The notes: generated by a model not told the origin, from the sequence alone. A stretch of DNA of 64,000 bases from Rhynchopus sp. YZ270_cl-10 (GCA_964035575.1 OZ037847.1:1634001-1698000), one strand, 5' to 3'. Shown: positions 20,641 to 30,890, counted from the first letter of the stretch. Made by a program: numbers and translations.

Positions 20641-21382
20641 CGTACAAATTATCCGTCGTAATTATGTTCAACCTTTTTTACGATCGACAATTTGTATGAA
20701 TACTGTATTTCTTTTTGTTTTGTTTTGATCGTCACTACCTTCTTCTCATCAACCCTCACCGCCCTACCCACGGTCTGCGGAAGAATTTTTCCCACATTTT
20801 TTTTTTTTTTTGATCAGTTTGATAGAAATTCTTTTGTACTAACTGTGCCTCAGCACAGCAGGGCTTAGATTCATAAAATACTTCATTATTTCTGTTCGAA
20901 CAGAACGCAAAATGAAACAACCATGAATTTTTTTTTCTCGTCTGTCTCAAATTACTTTGGAGGGTCTGATTTTATCCTTTCAAAAAAAGGTGGAGGGAGT
21001 GAGTGTGAGGTCCATTCCAGGCTTTTCTCGCAAGATGATGTGTTGGCGTGGAACATTAATATATTTCACGTTTTATTCTAAATAACAGCTTGCTGGGTGG
21101 GTTGGGGGTTATCCAAAGATTTTTTTCCTTTGGAGTAATGCGAGAAACATCCGCATTTCAAAACATTTTGTTTGGCAATTTGCGATTACATTTTATTTTA
21201 TTTTTTGGTCGGACCGAGTTAGGTTAGGTGACACAGAGTGATTTTTTCAAAAAAAATAACTGAATTAAAAAAATGGACCAAGTCAAAAGCGACATAACAA
21301 TAGGAATGAAAGACGAACAAAATAGTGCACGTATCACACCCACTTTTTTTTTCTCTGCTTTCACCCCCCTCTCCTTTTCAAG

Positions 21383-21430
21383 GTGACTCATCACGGAGGC
21401 TTGGGTTCATTTTTTGTCAACTTTTTTTTT
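21383..21430 (+). repeat. HP1 hairpin element
   Basis: AAG then GTGACTCATCACGGAGGCTT, GGGTTCATTTTTTGTCAACTT and a T tract. Confidence 0.55.
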
Positions 21431-21894
21431 TGTCAAAAAACCCAAAAAAAATATTCACTCCACAATGTGCAGTGGAGGAGGTGCCAGAGGTTATTTTTTT
21501 TTTTGTGTCCCCACCTACAAGAAAAAAGTAAACGCATAAAAAACAATGGAGATCACAGGCAGCTGTGTGCGCTGCAGTATTTTACTCCCCCCTCCCCCTC
21601 AACAAAGTAAAGTAAAAAGTATTAAAAAAAATAGATAAAAGGAGTATTCATCAAACAAGTGGCGGAAGGGAGGTGCGGATGAGGGGAAGTTTTATATTGT
21701 TTTTTTGGTGGTGTACGTTTTTTTTCTCTGTCTTTAGAAGATGATTATCCACTGTAGCTCAGAGAAGCAATCCACCAAGCACCGTTTTAGATGTGCGTTT
21801 GCATGAGCTCGTACCTACATCTTTTTTCTCGTGTTTTTTTTTTTTTTTGTACTTTCTCGTGAGTTGAAGGTATATGAAACTAATCTTTTTGTCG

Positions 21895-21930
21895 GTGACG
21901 CACAGAGTCTTACCATATTATAAACAAATG
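21895..21930 (+). repeat. HP1-like element, degenerate
   Basis: GTGACGCACAGAGTCTTAC then ATATTATAAACAAATG. It keeps the start and the TTATAAAC block only. Confidence 0.4.
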
Positions 21931-22032
21931 TTTTTCTGCTAAGACGGTGCGCGAGAGTGTGTTGTGTTTACCTCAACTGGGAGGGTTAAATGCAAACCCC
22001 CTAGCTAAAAAGAGTGATTAACTCACACGGGC

Positions 22033-22129
22033 TGTCAGGTCCAGGTGGGTGAGCAACTTGGGCAAAAAAGCGGGCGTGTGTGTGCACACCCGCTTTTTGT
22101 TCACCCAATTTGCTCACCTGGACCTGGCA
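22033..22129. repeat. 97-bp fold-back element
   Basis: CAGGTCCAGGTGGGTGAGCA at the left returns as TGCTCACCTGGACCTGGCA at the right; the centre pairs GCGGGCGTG with CACACCCGC. A single long hairpin, probably a small fold-back transposon. Confidence 0.75.
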
Positions 22130-22535
22130 ACCGTGCAGAGTAACGGGGTACTTGTTTTTAACGTAAAAGTAGTGTCTCTTATTTTGTTTTTGTTCGTGTT
22201 CACCCCCTTTCTCCGTCTCCCCAGGTTTGTGTTCTGTAATTGGCCGCTTGTGTGCACAGTATGTTCACAGAGATTAAACAACCCCCCATCCATGAAGAAC
22301 CTGTGTGAAAAAAAAAAAAACTAGGGGACAAAAAAAAACCAAACAAAAGGTTTCTAAACAAAAAAAAAAAAAAATGCAAAAAAAAAAAAAAAAAACACTA
22401 AAAAACAACTCGTCTCTTTACTTTTTTAGGAACATTCCTCCGGACCCTCCGCCTCTGTGCTTCTGCCACATTTCCCCCCCTATTTCTCTTCACTCTCCTC
22501 TAACACTTCCTTCAGACAACCACACAACAACAAAG

Positions 22536-23591
22536 ATGGCAGGATTTGGCGGAAACCTCTTCGGCAGTGCTGAACAGCAGGCACAGGGTCAGGGCACCCA
22601 AGCTGCCTTGACCTTCAAGGCAGGCAAGATGCACAAGACAGGCACCACGGTGCGCGCGGACACACGCAAAGGGCAAATTGTGATTCTTGGCGACCAGAGC
22701 TTCATCCACTTTCAATGGAAGGACAGGGCAACGGGGCTGGTTGAGGACGACCTGATGGTCTTCAAGGACGAAGCAGAGTACTTCCGTGTGGACAAATGCA
22801 CGACAGGGCGTGTCTACGTGCTTCAGTTCAAGCAGGGGTCGAATGCGGTGGAGCGCTTCTTCTGGATGCAGGAGCCGAGCGAGGAGGAGGACGCGAACTA
22901 CTGCAAGAAGATCAACAACTTCATCAAGAACCCTGCGACGTGTGTGGCGGGTGCTGGGGGTGCTGCGCCGCTGGGTGGTGGGCTTGCGGATTTGCACCGC
23001 CAGACTGGAGGAGGGGGCGGTGGTGTTGGCGGTGGTGGCGCACACCGCGGTGGGGCTGCACGCACGCCCATTGACATGACCACGCTGCAGGGCATTCTGT
23101 CGGACATCTCAGGCAGGGTTCCGCCTGCAGGTGGTGAGCAGCCGCAGGCAGCTCCTCAGGCTGCCCCCGCAGAGCCACAACGTCGTGCACCTGATGTAGA
23201 GCTGACAGACATGTTCTCGCAGGACAGTGTCCGTGCTGTTCTCTCAGGTGACCCTGCAGGCTTCGAGCAGCGCCTCAGCGAGCACTTCCCCGAAGGCATC
23301 GAAACCTCGGTCCTCGAGGAGATTCGCTCCCCTCAGTTCCGCCAGTCCTTGGAGCTGCTTCAGGTATGCCAATATGAAGAGTTGGGAAATGGGAGGGGGA
23401 TGAAGGAATAATAGAGGTGTGAATTTGTATATTATGTCACAAAAAAAAAACAGGCTGCGCTCTCAGACCCGGCCGCTCGCGCTGAGTTGACCCAAGCCTT
23501 CCAGCTCCCAGCTTCGTCGGATGGGACCGCTGGTGGGGTGGACCAGTTCCTGCAGTGTATCATTGCCTGGCAGGCGCAGCGTAACAAATAA
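22536..23591 (+). CDS. ADRM1: 26S proteasome ubiquitin receptor ADRM1/Rpn13, 2 exons
   Basis: Subunit of the proteasome regulatory particle that binds ubiquitin and recruits the deubiquitinase UCH37; 321 aa. Exons 22536-23363 and 23454-23591, donor GTATGC, acceptor AACAG. N-terminal Pru domain (about 25-135): FKAGKMHKTGTTV, KGQIVILGD, FIHFQWKDRATG, VEDDLMVF, GRVYVLQFKQGS and RFFWMQEPSEEED. A Gly/Pro/Gln-rich linker follows (about 137-220), then a C-terminal DEUBAD domain with LTDMFSQDSVRAVL, FEQRLSEHFPEG and LLQ, continuing in exon 2 to FLQCIIAWQAQ. Both functional halves are present, so UCH37 binding is likely. An A-rich upstream frame extends the ORF but is leader, not protein. Confidence 0.95.
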
Positions 23592-24577
23592 AAAAAAAAA
23601 ACCGCTTTATTTTTGGGGAAAAGCAGACTAACCTTTGGTAAATTAGGTGCTGGGTTGGGGATGGGGGAAGATTTTTCAGGGTTCTTTTTAAAAAAAAAAC
23701 TTCCCATTTTTAAGAAAGCATTTCCTTCGTGGTGTGTGTGCCGTTGCGTTCGTGGTGCACATACTTAGCGACGGGGGTATGCACAAAGAAAGGAGTGGTG
23801 ATATTGCACGACGAGGCAATTCCATACCATAACAATTTTTTTCAAAAAAAAAAAAAAATGTAACAATAATGTGCCCTGGGGTATGTGTGATTTTTTGTTG
23901 TCAAAATCCTTTTTTTTGACTCACTCTAACATAAGAAAACACCATACTCAGAGTACAAGAACATAATGCTATCATAGTAGCAACAAAAAAAAATACAAAA
24001 AAAAATTTCCGCAAAAGTCGCTGTACTTAGCCCTGTCTTGAGAGGTTATCCGTCCAGTTGACTACAGGATGTCCAACACACAGGTAGTGTAAAAGCCGAG
24101 GTGTTTCAGCATTTAGGCGTTTTCCCTTACCTCTGTTTGTTGGGCCCTGGACAAAAACAAAAACAACACAAAAAAAAGAAAAAATAGCCCCAAAAAAAAA
24201 CATGCAGAAAGAGCACTGCAAATAACAAACCCCCCCTTTTTTTCAAAAAAAAGACAAAATAACAATCCCTCTGTAGTCCTATGGACAAACACAAAAAAAA
24301 AAAAAGTGTTCTAAAACCCTCCCGGATCACAAGATTCATTTTTTTGGGATAAATAGCGCCCCTGCGTCCTCTGATGAACGGTGAGGCGTTTGCACGACTA
24401 CCCCCTCTTTTTTGATATGCAGTAAAGTGGCTTCAGTAGGGTTAAGGCTGCGCATCTTTTAAACGCCTTTTTTTCCCTCTTTTACAATACCCCCTCTCTC
24501 TCTCTCTCTCTCTCTCTCGACACAAAATAACATTATAAAAGATTGCATCAATTTTTCTTTTTACTCGTTTCCCCGTA
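23592..24577. other. Spacer ADRM1 to rRNA fragment
   Basis: No gene seen. A/T runs, an HP2 copy (24361) and a (CT)n tract at about 24492-24519. Confidence 0.6.
24361..24400 (+). repeat. HP2 hairpin element
   Basis: CCCTGCGTCCTCTGATGAAC, then GGTGAGGCGTTTGCAC. It shares the GATGAACGGTGAGGCG core with the copies at 25432 and 38324. Confidence 0.65.
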
Positions 24578-24579
24578 TC

Positions 24580-24720
24580 TACGGTTGTCCGATCGGACAG
24601 TGCCGTGATGATCTACCACTGGATGGAGTATGGCTGAACGCCTCTAAGCCAGAACCCAGTCTAGAGACATAATGTCTTCACGCCTTCTTCAAAGCAAGGC
24701 GTCACCGAAGCTGGTTTCGT
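24580..24720 (+). rRNA. Isolated fragment of LSU rRNA 3' region
   Basis: Contains TATGGCTGAACGCCTCTAAG, the universally conserved block near the 3' end of 25S/28S rRNA, followed by CCAGAACCCA. It is preceded by GGTTGTCCGATCGGACAGTG and TCTACCACTGGATGGAG, the expected upstream segments, in order. No other rRNA sequence flanks it: a T/C-rich spacer precedes it and the glutaredoxin gene follows. It is either a dispersed rRNA pseudogene copy or one piece of a fragmented LSU rRNA. Confidence 0.8.
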
Positions 24721-24777
24721 GGTCTTCAATACTGTCTTCTTCCTTCATTTTTTTTGTCAGTCTTTACACATAGGCAT

Positions 24778-25131
24778 ATGGCATTTCTTGGTGAACAGGC
24801 CCGTGGGGTGTTGAGAAAGCGTGGTTTAGGGGAGTCTGCGCGGTCACCGGTTTTGATTTTTTCGAAACAGTGCTGCCCGCACTCGCAGAAGGTTGTGGAG
24901 CTCTTTGGAGGGCTTGGTGTGCGAGCCTCTGTGGTGGAGGTGGACATTGAGGCGCAAGGGGCTGATATATACCACGAAATCAAGACGATCACCAAGCAGA
25001 ACACCGTGCCCAACACTTTTATTGGTGACACACACATTGGAGGGTGCGATGCTGCCTTCGAATTGCTCCGATCGGGCAAGCTGGCATCGCTTCTCATATC
25101 TAGAGGTGCTAGAAATGCCTCCAAGTTGTAA
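24778..25131 (+). CDS. Monothiol glutaredoxin with C-P-H-S active site
   Basis: Glutaredoxin of 117 aa, single exon. Thioredoxin fold: strand VLIFSKQCC, active site C33-P-H-S36, the cis-Pro loop NTVPNTFIG and the glutathione-binding end HIGGCDA. The second active-site cysteine is serine, so it would act through a monothiol mechanism or bind an Fe-S cluster with glutathione; the residue before the active Cys is also Cys (C32), where Tyr is usual. The N-terminal ~20 residues are basic (RGVLRKRG) and could be a short organelle signal, which is uncertain. A T-rich tract ending CAG lies just upstream of the ATG, as expected of a splice acceptor for the leader. A dithiol paralogue lies at 42244. 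Confidence 0.88.
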   Translation: MAFLGEQARGVLRKRGLGESARSPVLIFSKQCCPHSQKVVELFGGLGVRASVVEVDIEAQGADIYHEIKTITKQNTVPNTFIGDTHIGGCDAAFELLRSGKLASLLISRGARNASKL

Positions 25132-25431
25132 TATAATACATCAACAAAATCTTGGATAAGCCTCGTCAAAAAGGAGGGCGAGAGGACGAAGGGGGAGGGA
25201 GAGAGAAGGTGCAAAACCCAGAGCAGAAGGGGTGTGATGCATCGTGTAGTGCTCTCTATTGAAGACGTAGAGGAAGGGAGGTGGCGCCCCTGATGAAAGT
25301 GCGGAATTCGAGGCCCATTTTTTGCGGAAATAAAAAGGGCGGAGGATGGACGCAGGGTAGTTGCCCCGCACCAAGGGCGGGTGTCGTTTTTAGGTCAGAG
25401 GGACGTTTTTTTTTTTGTTGTTGTCTTGTCA

Positions 25432-25498
25432 GTGCCTGCGTCCCCCGATGAACGGTGAGGCGTTTGCACTTTCAACTTCTCTTTGTCTTTCATTTCAG
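25432..25498 (+). repeat. HP2 element, GT...CAG
   Basis: Begins GTGCCTGCGTCCC, has the core GATGAACGGTGAGGCG, closes with TTTGCAC, then TTTCAACTTCTCTTTG and TCTTTCATTTCAG. Like HP1 it runs from GT to a strong acceptor. Confidence 0.7.
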
Positions 25499-25797
25499 AA
25501 AAGAATAAGCCAACTTTCAATTTCGGTGAGGTGATTTTATTGTGGGAGGAGGGGGCGGCATTACACAATGGGAAGGCCCGTTTCAAAAGGACAGCCACTT
25601 CGAGCCGTGCAGGACACGGTGCATTCTTGTTGTGTTATGTTATGTTTTTTTTTTGTTTGTTTGCTTTTTAAATTTTTTGCCTTTTTTTTACCTTCCCCCC
25701 CACGATTCAACGTTTTCAAAACACCCCCATGCATGCATTGTGCATTTGTGGTGCTCATCCTGTAGGATTTCCCTTTCCTTTGCATTATGTTTCAAGC

Positions 25798-25840
25798 TTA
25801 ACTTAAGCACCTAAGGCTTATGTTCGTCTTCAAACTTTTA
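25798..25840 (+). repeat. HP1 element, diverged
   Basis: TTAAGCACCTAAGGCTTA then TGTTCGTCTTCAAACTTTT. The stem core and tail are recognisable; the GTGA start is lost. Confidence 0.5.
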
Positions 25841-26315
25841 TATTTTTTTTTTGCTTTTTTTGCCTATTTTTTCTCGAGGACATGCAACGTCTCTTAACCC
25901 TTAATATGCGGAAATCATAACAAGGTCACCCTCTCTTGACCCCCAGCATGCGAGGCATATTTTCATCTTTCTACAGTAAGCTACCTTTGTTTTTTTCTGT
26001 TCAAAGCTGAAATTCCAAAGCCTCCGTGAGATTTCTATTGTCTTTTCCCCGTTTTTTCCCTCCCGTGTACACTTGACATAAGTGCTGCTACGTGAAAAGA
26101 CCACCCCCGTTTCACCCCTTTTTACCTGCAATGTTAAGGTGTTGTGGTTTGAATACTTTCCGAAATGACCTAGTCCTCCGGCAGTGATGTGTCGTGCATG
26201 GCACTCTATGGGTGTCCAACAATATACCCGTCTCCGTCCCATCGCTCGTTACACCTGTTTTGTCATCAAATCACCTCACAACTTACACCCATCGTCAAGA
26301 ACGCAGCACAGGACT

Positions 26316-27137
26316 ATGGAAGCCACGGCCAGGCCAGAGCGTATGGTGATAAAGTTTGGTGGTGGTGTCATCACCGACAAGGCTGTGCTCAAGACCCCGC
26401 GTGTGGATGTGATCGACGCGCTTGCGTGCGCTGTGAAGGGTGTGCTTGACCTGGGGTGTGCGGTGACCCTTGTACACGGGGCAGGGTCGTATGGGCACCT
26501 TGAGGCTGTGAAGTGGCGCTTGGTAGGGGGGGCAGACGAGAGCATCTTGGTGGAACAGCTACGTGCAGTGGAGCGGGTGCGTGCAGACATGAAGGAGCTC
26601 AACACGCTTGTTGTAGAGGCGTTGCGCCGTCATGGGGTGCGTACGAGCTCGCACCCACCTTCGCTCTGGGCACAGGGCACGGGGGCGGGCTTTGAAGGTG
26701 ATGTGGGTCCTCTCGAAGCGTCGCTGGACGTTGTGCCGGTTACCTTTGGGGATGTGGTGCCCTGTGCAGGCGAGACGCGCTTTGGGGTGCTCTCGGGTGA
26801 CGACATCATGGCGAGGGTGTGTCTGGAGAGTGGTGGGGGTGGTGGGGACACCCAGACAACATGCTGCGTCTTCGTGGGCGACACGCCAGGGTTGCTCTCG
26901 CACCCGCCAGGCCACCGCGACTCAACTCTGCTGCGCACGTGGCGTGCCTCCGATGCCTTCAACGGTGCGCACACAGCAGCACAGGACGCCACCGGAGGGA
27001 TCTTCTTAAAAGCAGCCTCTGCTGCACGGGTCGCGCCCCATGTTCTCAGTGTCTGGTTGGTAGGTGGGTCAGAACCCAACTCTCTGCTGGAGTTGGCAAA
27101 GACGGGGTCCACAACAGGAACGCGTGTGTTGCCTTGA
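26316..27137 (+). CDS. IPK: Isopentenyl phosphate kinase
   Basis: Amino-acid-kinase-fold enzyme of 273 aa that phosphorylates isopentenyl phosphate to isopentenyl diphosphate in the alternative mevalonate route. Seen: the N-terminal glycine loop KFGGGVITDK (13-22), LVHGAGSYGH (52-61) with the histidine H61 that distinguishes this family from other amino-acid kinases, FGVLSGDDIM, a strand CVFVGDTPGL, and DATGGIFLK near the C-terminus, corresponding to the ATP-site Gly-Gly-Met/Ile-x-x-K. Single exon, very GC-rich. The start at 26316 (MEATARPERMVIK) puts the glycine loop at the expected distance; the frame is open for 44 codons upstream but that part is unlike the family. No targeting peptide is obvious. 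Confidence 0.85.
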   Translation: MEATARPERMVIKFGGGVITDKAVLKTPRVDVIDALACAVKGVLDLGCAVTLVHGAGSYGHLEAVKWRLVGGADESILVEQLRAVERVRADMKELNTLVVEALRRHGVRTSSHPPSLWAQGTGAGFEGDVGPLEASLDVVPVTFGDVVPCAGETRFGVLSGDDIMARVCLESGGGGGDTQTTCCVFVGDTPGLLSHPPGHRDSTLLRTWRASDAFNGAHTAAQDATGGIFLKAASAARVAPHVLSVWLVGGSEPNSLLELAKTGSTTGTRVLP

Positions 27138-27414
27138 ATTTGGAAGGTGGGGAAAGTGGTTCAAGTGCGTCTCCCGCCAAGGTGTACAGTTGTAATAGAC
27201 AAAGAAGCAATCTCGAGCGATTCTGAGTAGTCTCCCCTCCTTCTTTTCCTTGCATAACTCCCACATTTTTACACACCTTTACCTCGACAGGAAGAAACAC
27301 ACTCAAAACAAAACAAAAAAGCATATTCTCGAGCAAAGTCGCCGACCCTCTCACCAAGAGGGTACCGCACAAAGCGACACAGGAAGAGGTGGACACCTGC
27401 CTTCTCCTGCGCAC

Positions 27415-29111
27415 ATGCCTGCACGGAAGAACGACCCACCCAGCGACAAGGTGCTGCAGGGGTGTATCGATGAGGTGCACTCGCTGACGGGGGTCTCGGC
27501 ACTGCGCAATGCTACGGCAGCCACACGGCTGTCCATCATCCTGCGGCTCGAGGAGATTGAGGTATGCCACAGTGCACTCACGGGCACGCAGCTTTTCCCA
27601 CTATTATCTTAGCCCACACATGACTACCCACCACCACCTACCACAGAAAGCAGTCGTGCCGCTCGAGGTGTCGGCAGCCAAGGTGCACGACCGTGAGATC
27701 CTCCTTGCAGAGCTGAGCCTGCTGCAGGACAGGCTGGCAACACGCACAGTGCCGCTGGACGACATGCACGACGACGAGGAGAGCCCGCTGCTCACGCTGC
27801 CGAAGAAGTCCGGCGACGACGGAAAGCGGCGGCGCGCAAGCCGCTCACATGTCCTCGGCTTTGCAGACAGCGAGGCACGCAGGTACGTGAAGACGTGCCG
27901 CGGTAAGGACAGCCGCATCCACGTGCGCAGCCAACGCACCAAGACCACCGCCGAAGCGGTCCTGCAGCAGCAGAACCTTACCGGGAACGCAACACGCTGT
28001 GTGAAGAACTACGCCGACCTCTTGGAGGTGACGCAGGCAGCGCAGTTTGGTATGAGCCCCCACCCCTTCATCCCTTTACTCTCCCCCTTGCAGGAACACA
28101 CCAGCTGCTGCACCAGCCACCCGACATCCTGGACATGGTTGTCCTCTCCGGCGGTGTTGTCTCGCCGCACACAAAGGAGACCAAACGCCCCATTGCAGAG
28201 GTGCCGTCTCCAGAGCTGGTGAACATCGGCCGCAAACCCATCGTAGACAAGGGCATGCGACAAGACCAGATCATCCTCAGCAGCAACCTTGCCATCGATG
28301 AGGAGCAGCTCAAGAAGGACATCCAGCGCGAGCTGCCCAACGTCTGCGACGTTGAGATCCAGTACCAAGAAGATGTGAGTGCGACAGGCTCCGTCAGCGC
28401 TGTCCTCGTCTTCTCTTACTCTGACCCCATCTGCCAGAAGTCTGCAAAGTCTGACCCCCTGAAGGACAGCCGCATAGAAGAGCTGACTGAGCCTGTCAAG
28501 GAAATGCCGTCCATCAACGCAGGCAAAGAGGGACGCAGCCCAAAGCAGGAGGACTCCAACGAAGAAGGCATGTACGCCAAGCTTGCCAACGGCACATTCA
28601 CCAAGGTTACCCCCGACCCCTTCGAGAGAGAGAAGCAAGTACCGGAGGTGGTCAAGACCACGCGCAAAGAGTCCAAGCAAACCGCCAAGGCCCCCGCAGT
28701 GAAGCAGTCGTTCATCATGGGATGCACAAAGGTGGAGTTGGTATGTAGAAAGGGGGTTGCGTTTTTTTTTCTTTAAATTTTATCCGAAAACACACACAGA
28801 TGGCATACGTGGTGATCACAATGGTCTTTGTCGTCCCGATGGCGTTGTTCTGGTATGCAATGCGCCCACCCCCTTTCCCTATAGACCGAAAGTTTTTTGG
28901 GTGACCCCTCAGCCCCTCAGCCCCTCAGCCCCTCAGCCCCTCAGCCCCTCAGCCCCTCAGCCCCTCAGCCCCTCAGCCCCTCAGCCCCTCAGCCCCTCAG
29001 CCCCTCAGCCCCTCAGCCCCTCTCAATGCTTTCTGTCCTGAAGCATGGACCTACTGTTTTAAACCTCCCGAAACACACAACAGCTGCTGGGTGATCAAGC
29101 TCTTCTTCTAG
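27415..29111 (+). CDS. Unknown tail-anchored membrane protein, 5 exons
   Basis: Not recognised. About 425 aa from exons 27415-27561, 27647-28049, 28094-28740, 28800-28852 and 29084-29111, all in phase; four of the junctions use GTATG donors and CAG acceptors. The N-terminal third is helical and charged; about 110-135 is a basic stretch (KRRRASRSH) that could be nuclear or membrane-proximal. The middle holds a predicted globular part (DILDMVVLSGG to VEIQYQED). The C-terminal ~90 residues before the anchor are Lys/Glu/Pro-rich and probably disordered. The last two exons encode one hydrophobic helix, YVVITMVFVVPMALF and CCWVIKLFF, ending at the stop, so a tail-anchored ER or organelle protein is inferred. 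No family is proposed. Confidence 0.65.
28905..29022 (+). repeat. (CAGCCCCT)n minisatellite in an intron
   Basis: About 14 exact 8-bp units CAGCCCCT, inside the intron that splits the membrane-anchor codons of the 27415 gene. Confidence 0.95.
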
Positions 29112-29542
29112 GCCTCGTGACTGCATGAGGTGAACAGATGAACACAAGCCAAGGCTTATCTCAGAGTCCTGCTTGCTCCGGCAGTTCAGGTCAGGCGCAT
29201 CAAAGGGTGCAGCAAGAAGCCGATGACACGTACACACCGCCTGGGACCACCCCAAGACCACACCACTATGTCATATTAACGCAGTCATATTTTTTGAATT
29301 AATTTCCCCTATAATCCCTTCTCTACTTCTTTGAGCGGAGGGGCTGTTCCCTACGGGCCCTCCCGATCGTGTGTAGCTGTTTTTTTTTTGTTTCGTTTTA
29401 GATGTGTGTGGCATGCAAAGGTGCTGTTCTCCAGAATAGTGTCTTTCTTTACCAATTCCTTCACTTCGTATTTAACGCTGACAGTGCAGTGGTGCATGGA
29501 CTGGGGTTGTGAGCACTCAACGCAACCAAAACATATTTTTAA

Positions 29543-29592
29543 GGTGACCTAAGCACACAGAGGCTTAGGTTTATCTGACAATGCTTCTTAAA
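29543..29592 (+). repeat. HP1 hairpin element
   Basis: AAG then GTGACCTAAGCACACAG, AGGCTTAGGTTTATCTGAC, ending TTCTTAAAG. The stem CCTAAGC with GCTTAGG is perfect. Confidence 0.7.
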
Positions 29593-29705
29593 GTATCCCC
29601 ACATAGACAATATTTGGATGTACCGAGCGTTAGAAATCTCTCTTCAGCTGCTCAAAGATCAAGGCCAAACAAATGAAAGTGGAGCTTGCACAACGGCAAC
29701 ACAAA

Positions 29706-29760
29706 CCGAGGCAACTACACTAATCCAACAATTTTATCGAAAAAAAAAAAAATAAAACAA
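29706..29760 (+). repeat. CTACACTAATCCAA repeat with A-rich tail
   Basis: CTACACTAATCCAA then CAATTTTATCG and an A run. Similar units at about 7553, 15018, 15080, 33715, 50437 and 50880. Confidence 0.5.
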
Positions 29761-30890
29761 ATATTTGCCGATGTCTACACTAAACAGATTATAAGAGAAT
29801 CTAGCATGTTGTGGCGGCCTAAAAGGCTGTCAAACCTTAGGGGTGATACTTGCATTTTTTTGTACATCACCGCCCTTTTGTCGATTCTGGAAGCACAAAA
29901 AGTAATACAAAAAAACATCATCTCCCACTTGATGTCTCAGGTGAAAAAGAGTTGACGACAATAATGATAATTGCAAAAGAAAAAAAGGAAAAAAAAAAAC
30001 GTTTTCTGGTTTCAATAAAGCACACATTTTTTTTTTTTGGGGTTTTTGGGGTCGAACTATCGTCTGTTTTTTTTATAAATTTTTTTAATGTGTGTGCAGG
30101 TGTTTATACTAGCGGATTAGGATTTAAGATTTCGGGGAAAACTATAAATTCCCTGAACAAAAGGAAACAACGAGAACATATTTCCAGAATTTTGATGTTT
30201 TTTTCTGAGAACAAAGATCCTGGAAAAACAGCCCAAAAATTGCAGGCAAAACAAAACAGGGCATTTTTTTTTTCGGATTTAGATCTCGGAATTTGGCCAA
30301 AAAGGGTATGATTTAAAGAAATGCTTGTGCAAACCCTGTTGTTTTTTTTAAATCTTTCTTCATTCCTGTATTCGCTTCAGGACAGAACCCAGCTCTGGAT
30401 GATTGTTGATGCGAAAAAAGTAAAAAAAAATGCGCTGTTTCAACGCAAAGAAAAAAAGGTCACCCTACAGGTCGTTGCACACACACGCCGATTTATGTAC
30501 AAATGTGCTGCCATCATGTGAATCTCAGCTTTCTTATGTATTGCCATCATTCATCTGTTTTGTTTCCCTTCCCCCCAAGAGAACCTGACAAATAATTTTT
30601 AAGACCAGGAAGACTCGTCCCAAACAAAAAAGAAAAAAGGGCTGTTTCCAGCCAAGCGCGAGGTATTATTGTACCTTTTTTTTGTATTTGTTCAGTTCTT
30701 GTAACACTCTACCCACCTCTCCAAGGAAGTCAGCAGGGGGGAGAGAGGCTATTATGAACGAGATTCTTGGCTTCCAGGGGGGTGTCTTTATTAGGTACAC
30801 TGTCAAGAGAGGGTTTTGTATTACAAAGCCAACTTTTTTTTAGTGTTCTTTCTTTTTCGTACACAAAAATTTCTCAACATTTGTTGGAAC

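Larger units (their letters stand above)
19396..22535. other. Repeat-rich spacer PP2C-ADRM1
   Basis: 3.1 kb without a credible gene: HP1 copies at 19835, 20601, 21383 and 21895 and a degenerate one near 20844, a fold-back at 22033-22129, and long A/T runs, among them an A-rich stretch (22308-22410) just before the ADRM1 leader. Confidence 0.6.
25132..26315. other. Spacer glutaredoxin-IPK
   Basis: No gene seen. An HP2 element (25432-25498), a degenerate HP1 (25798) and T-rich tracts. The first ~240 nt are purine-rich. Confidence 0.6.

Noticed and set aside
22305-22535. N-terminal extension of ADRM1 with long Lys runs
   Set aside because: Encoded by A homopolymers just upstream of the natural start of the Pru domain; untranslated leader is more likely.
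24490-24520. (CT)n tract as a promoter
   Set aside because: A simple microsatellite; nothing ties it to transcription start.
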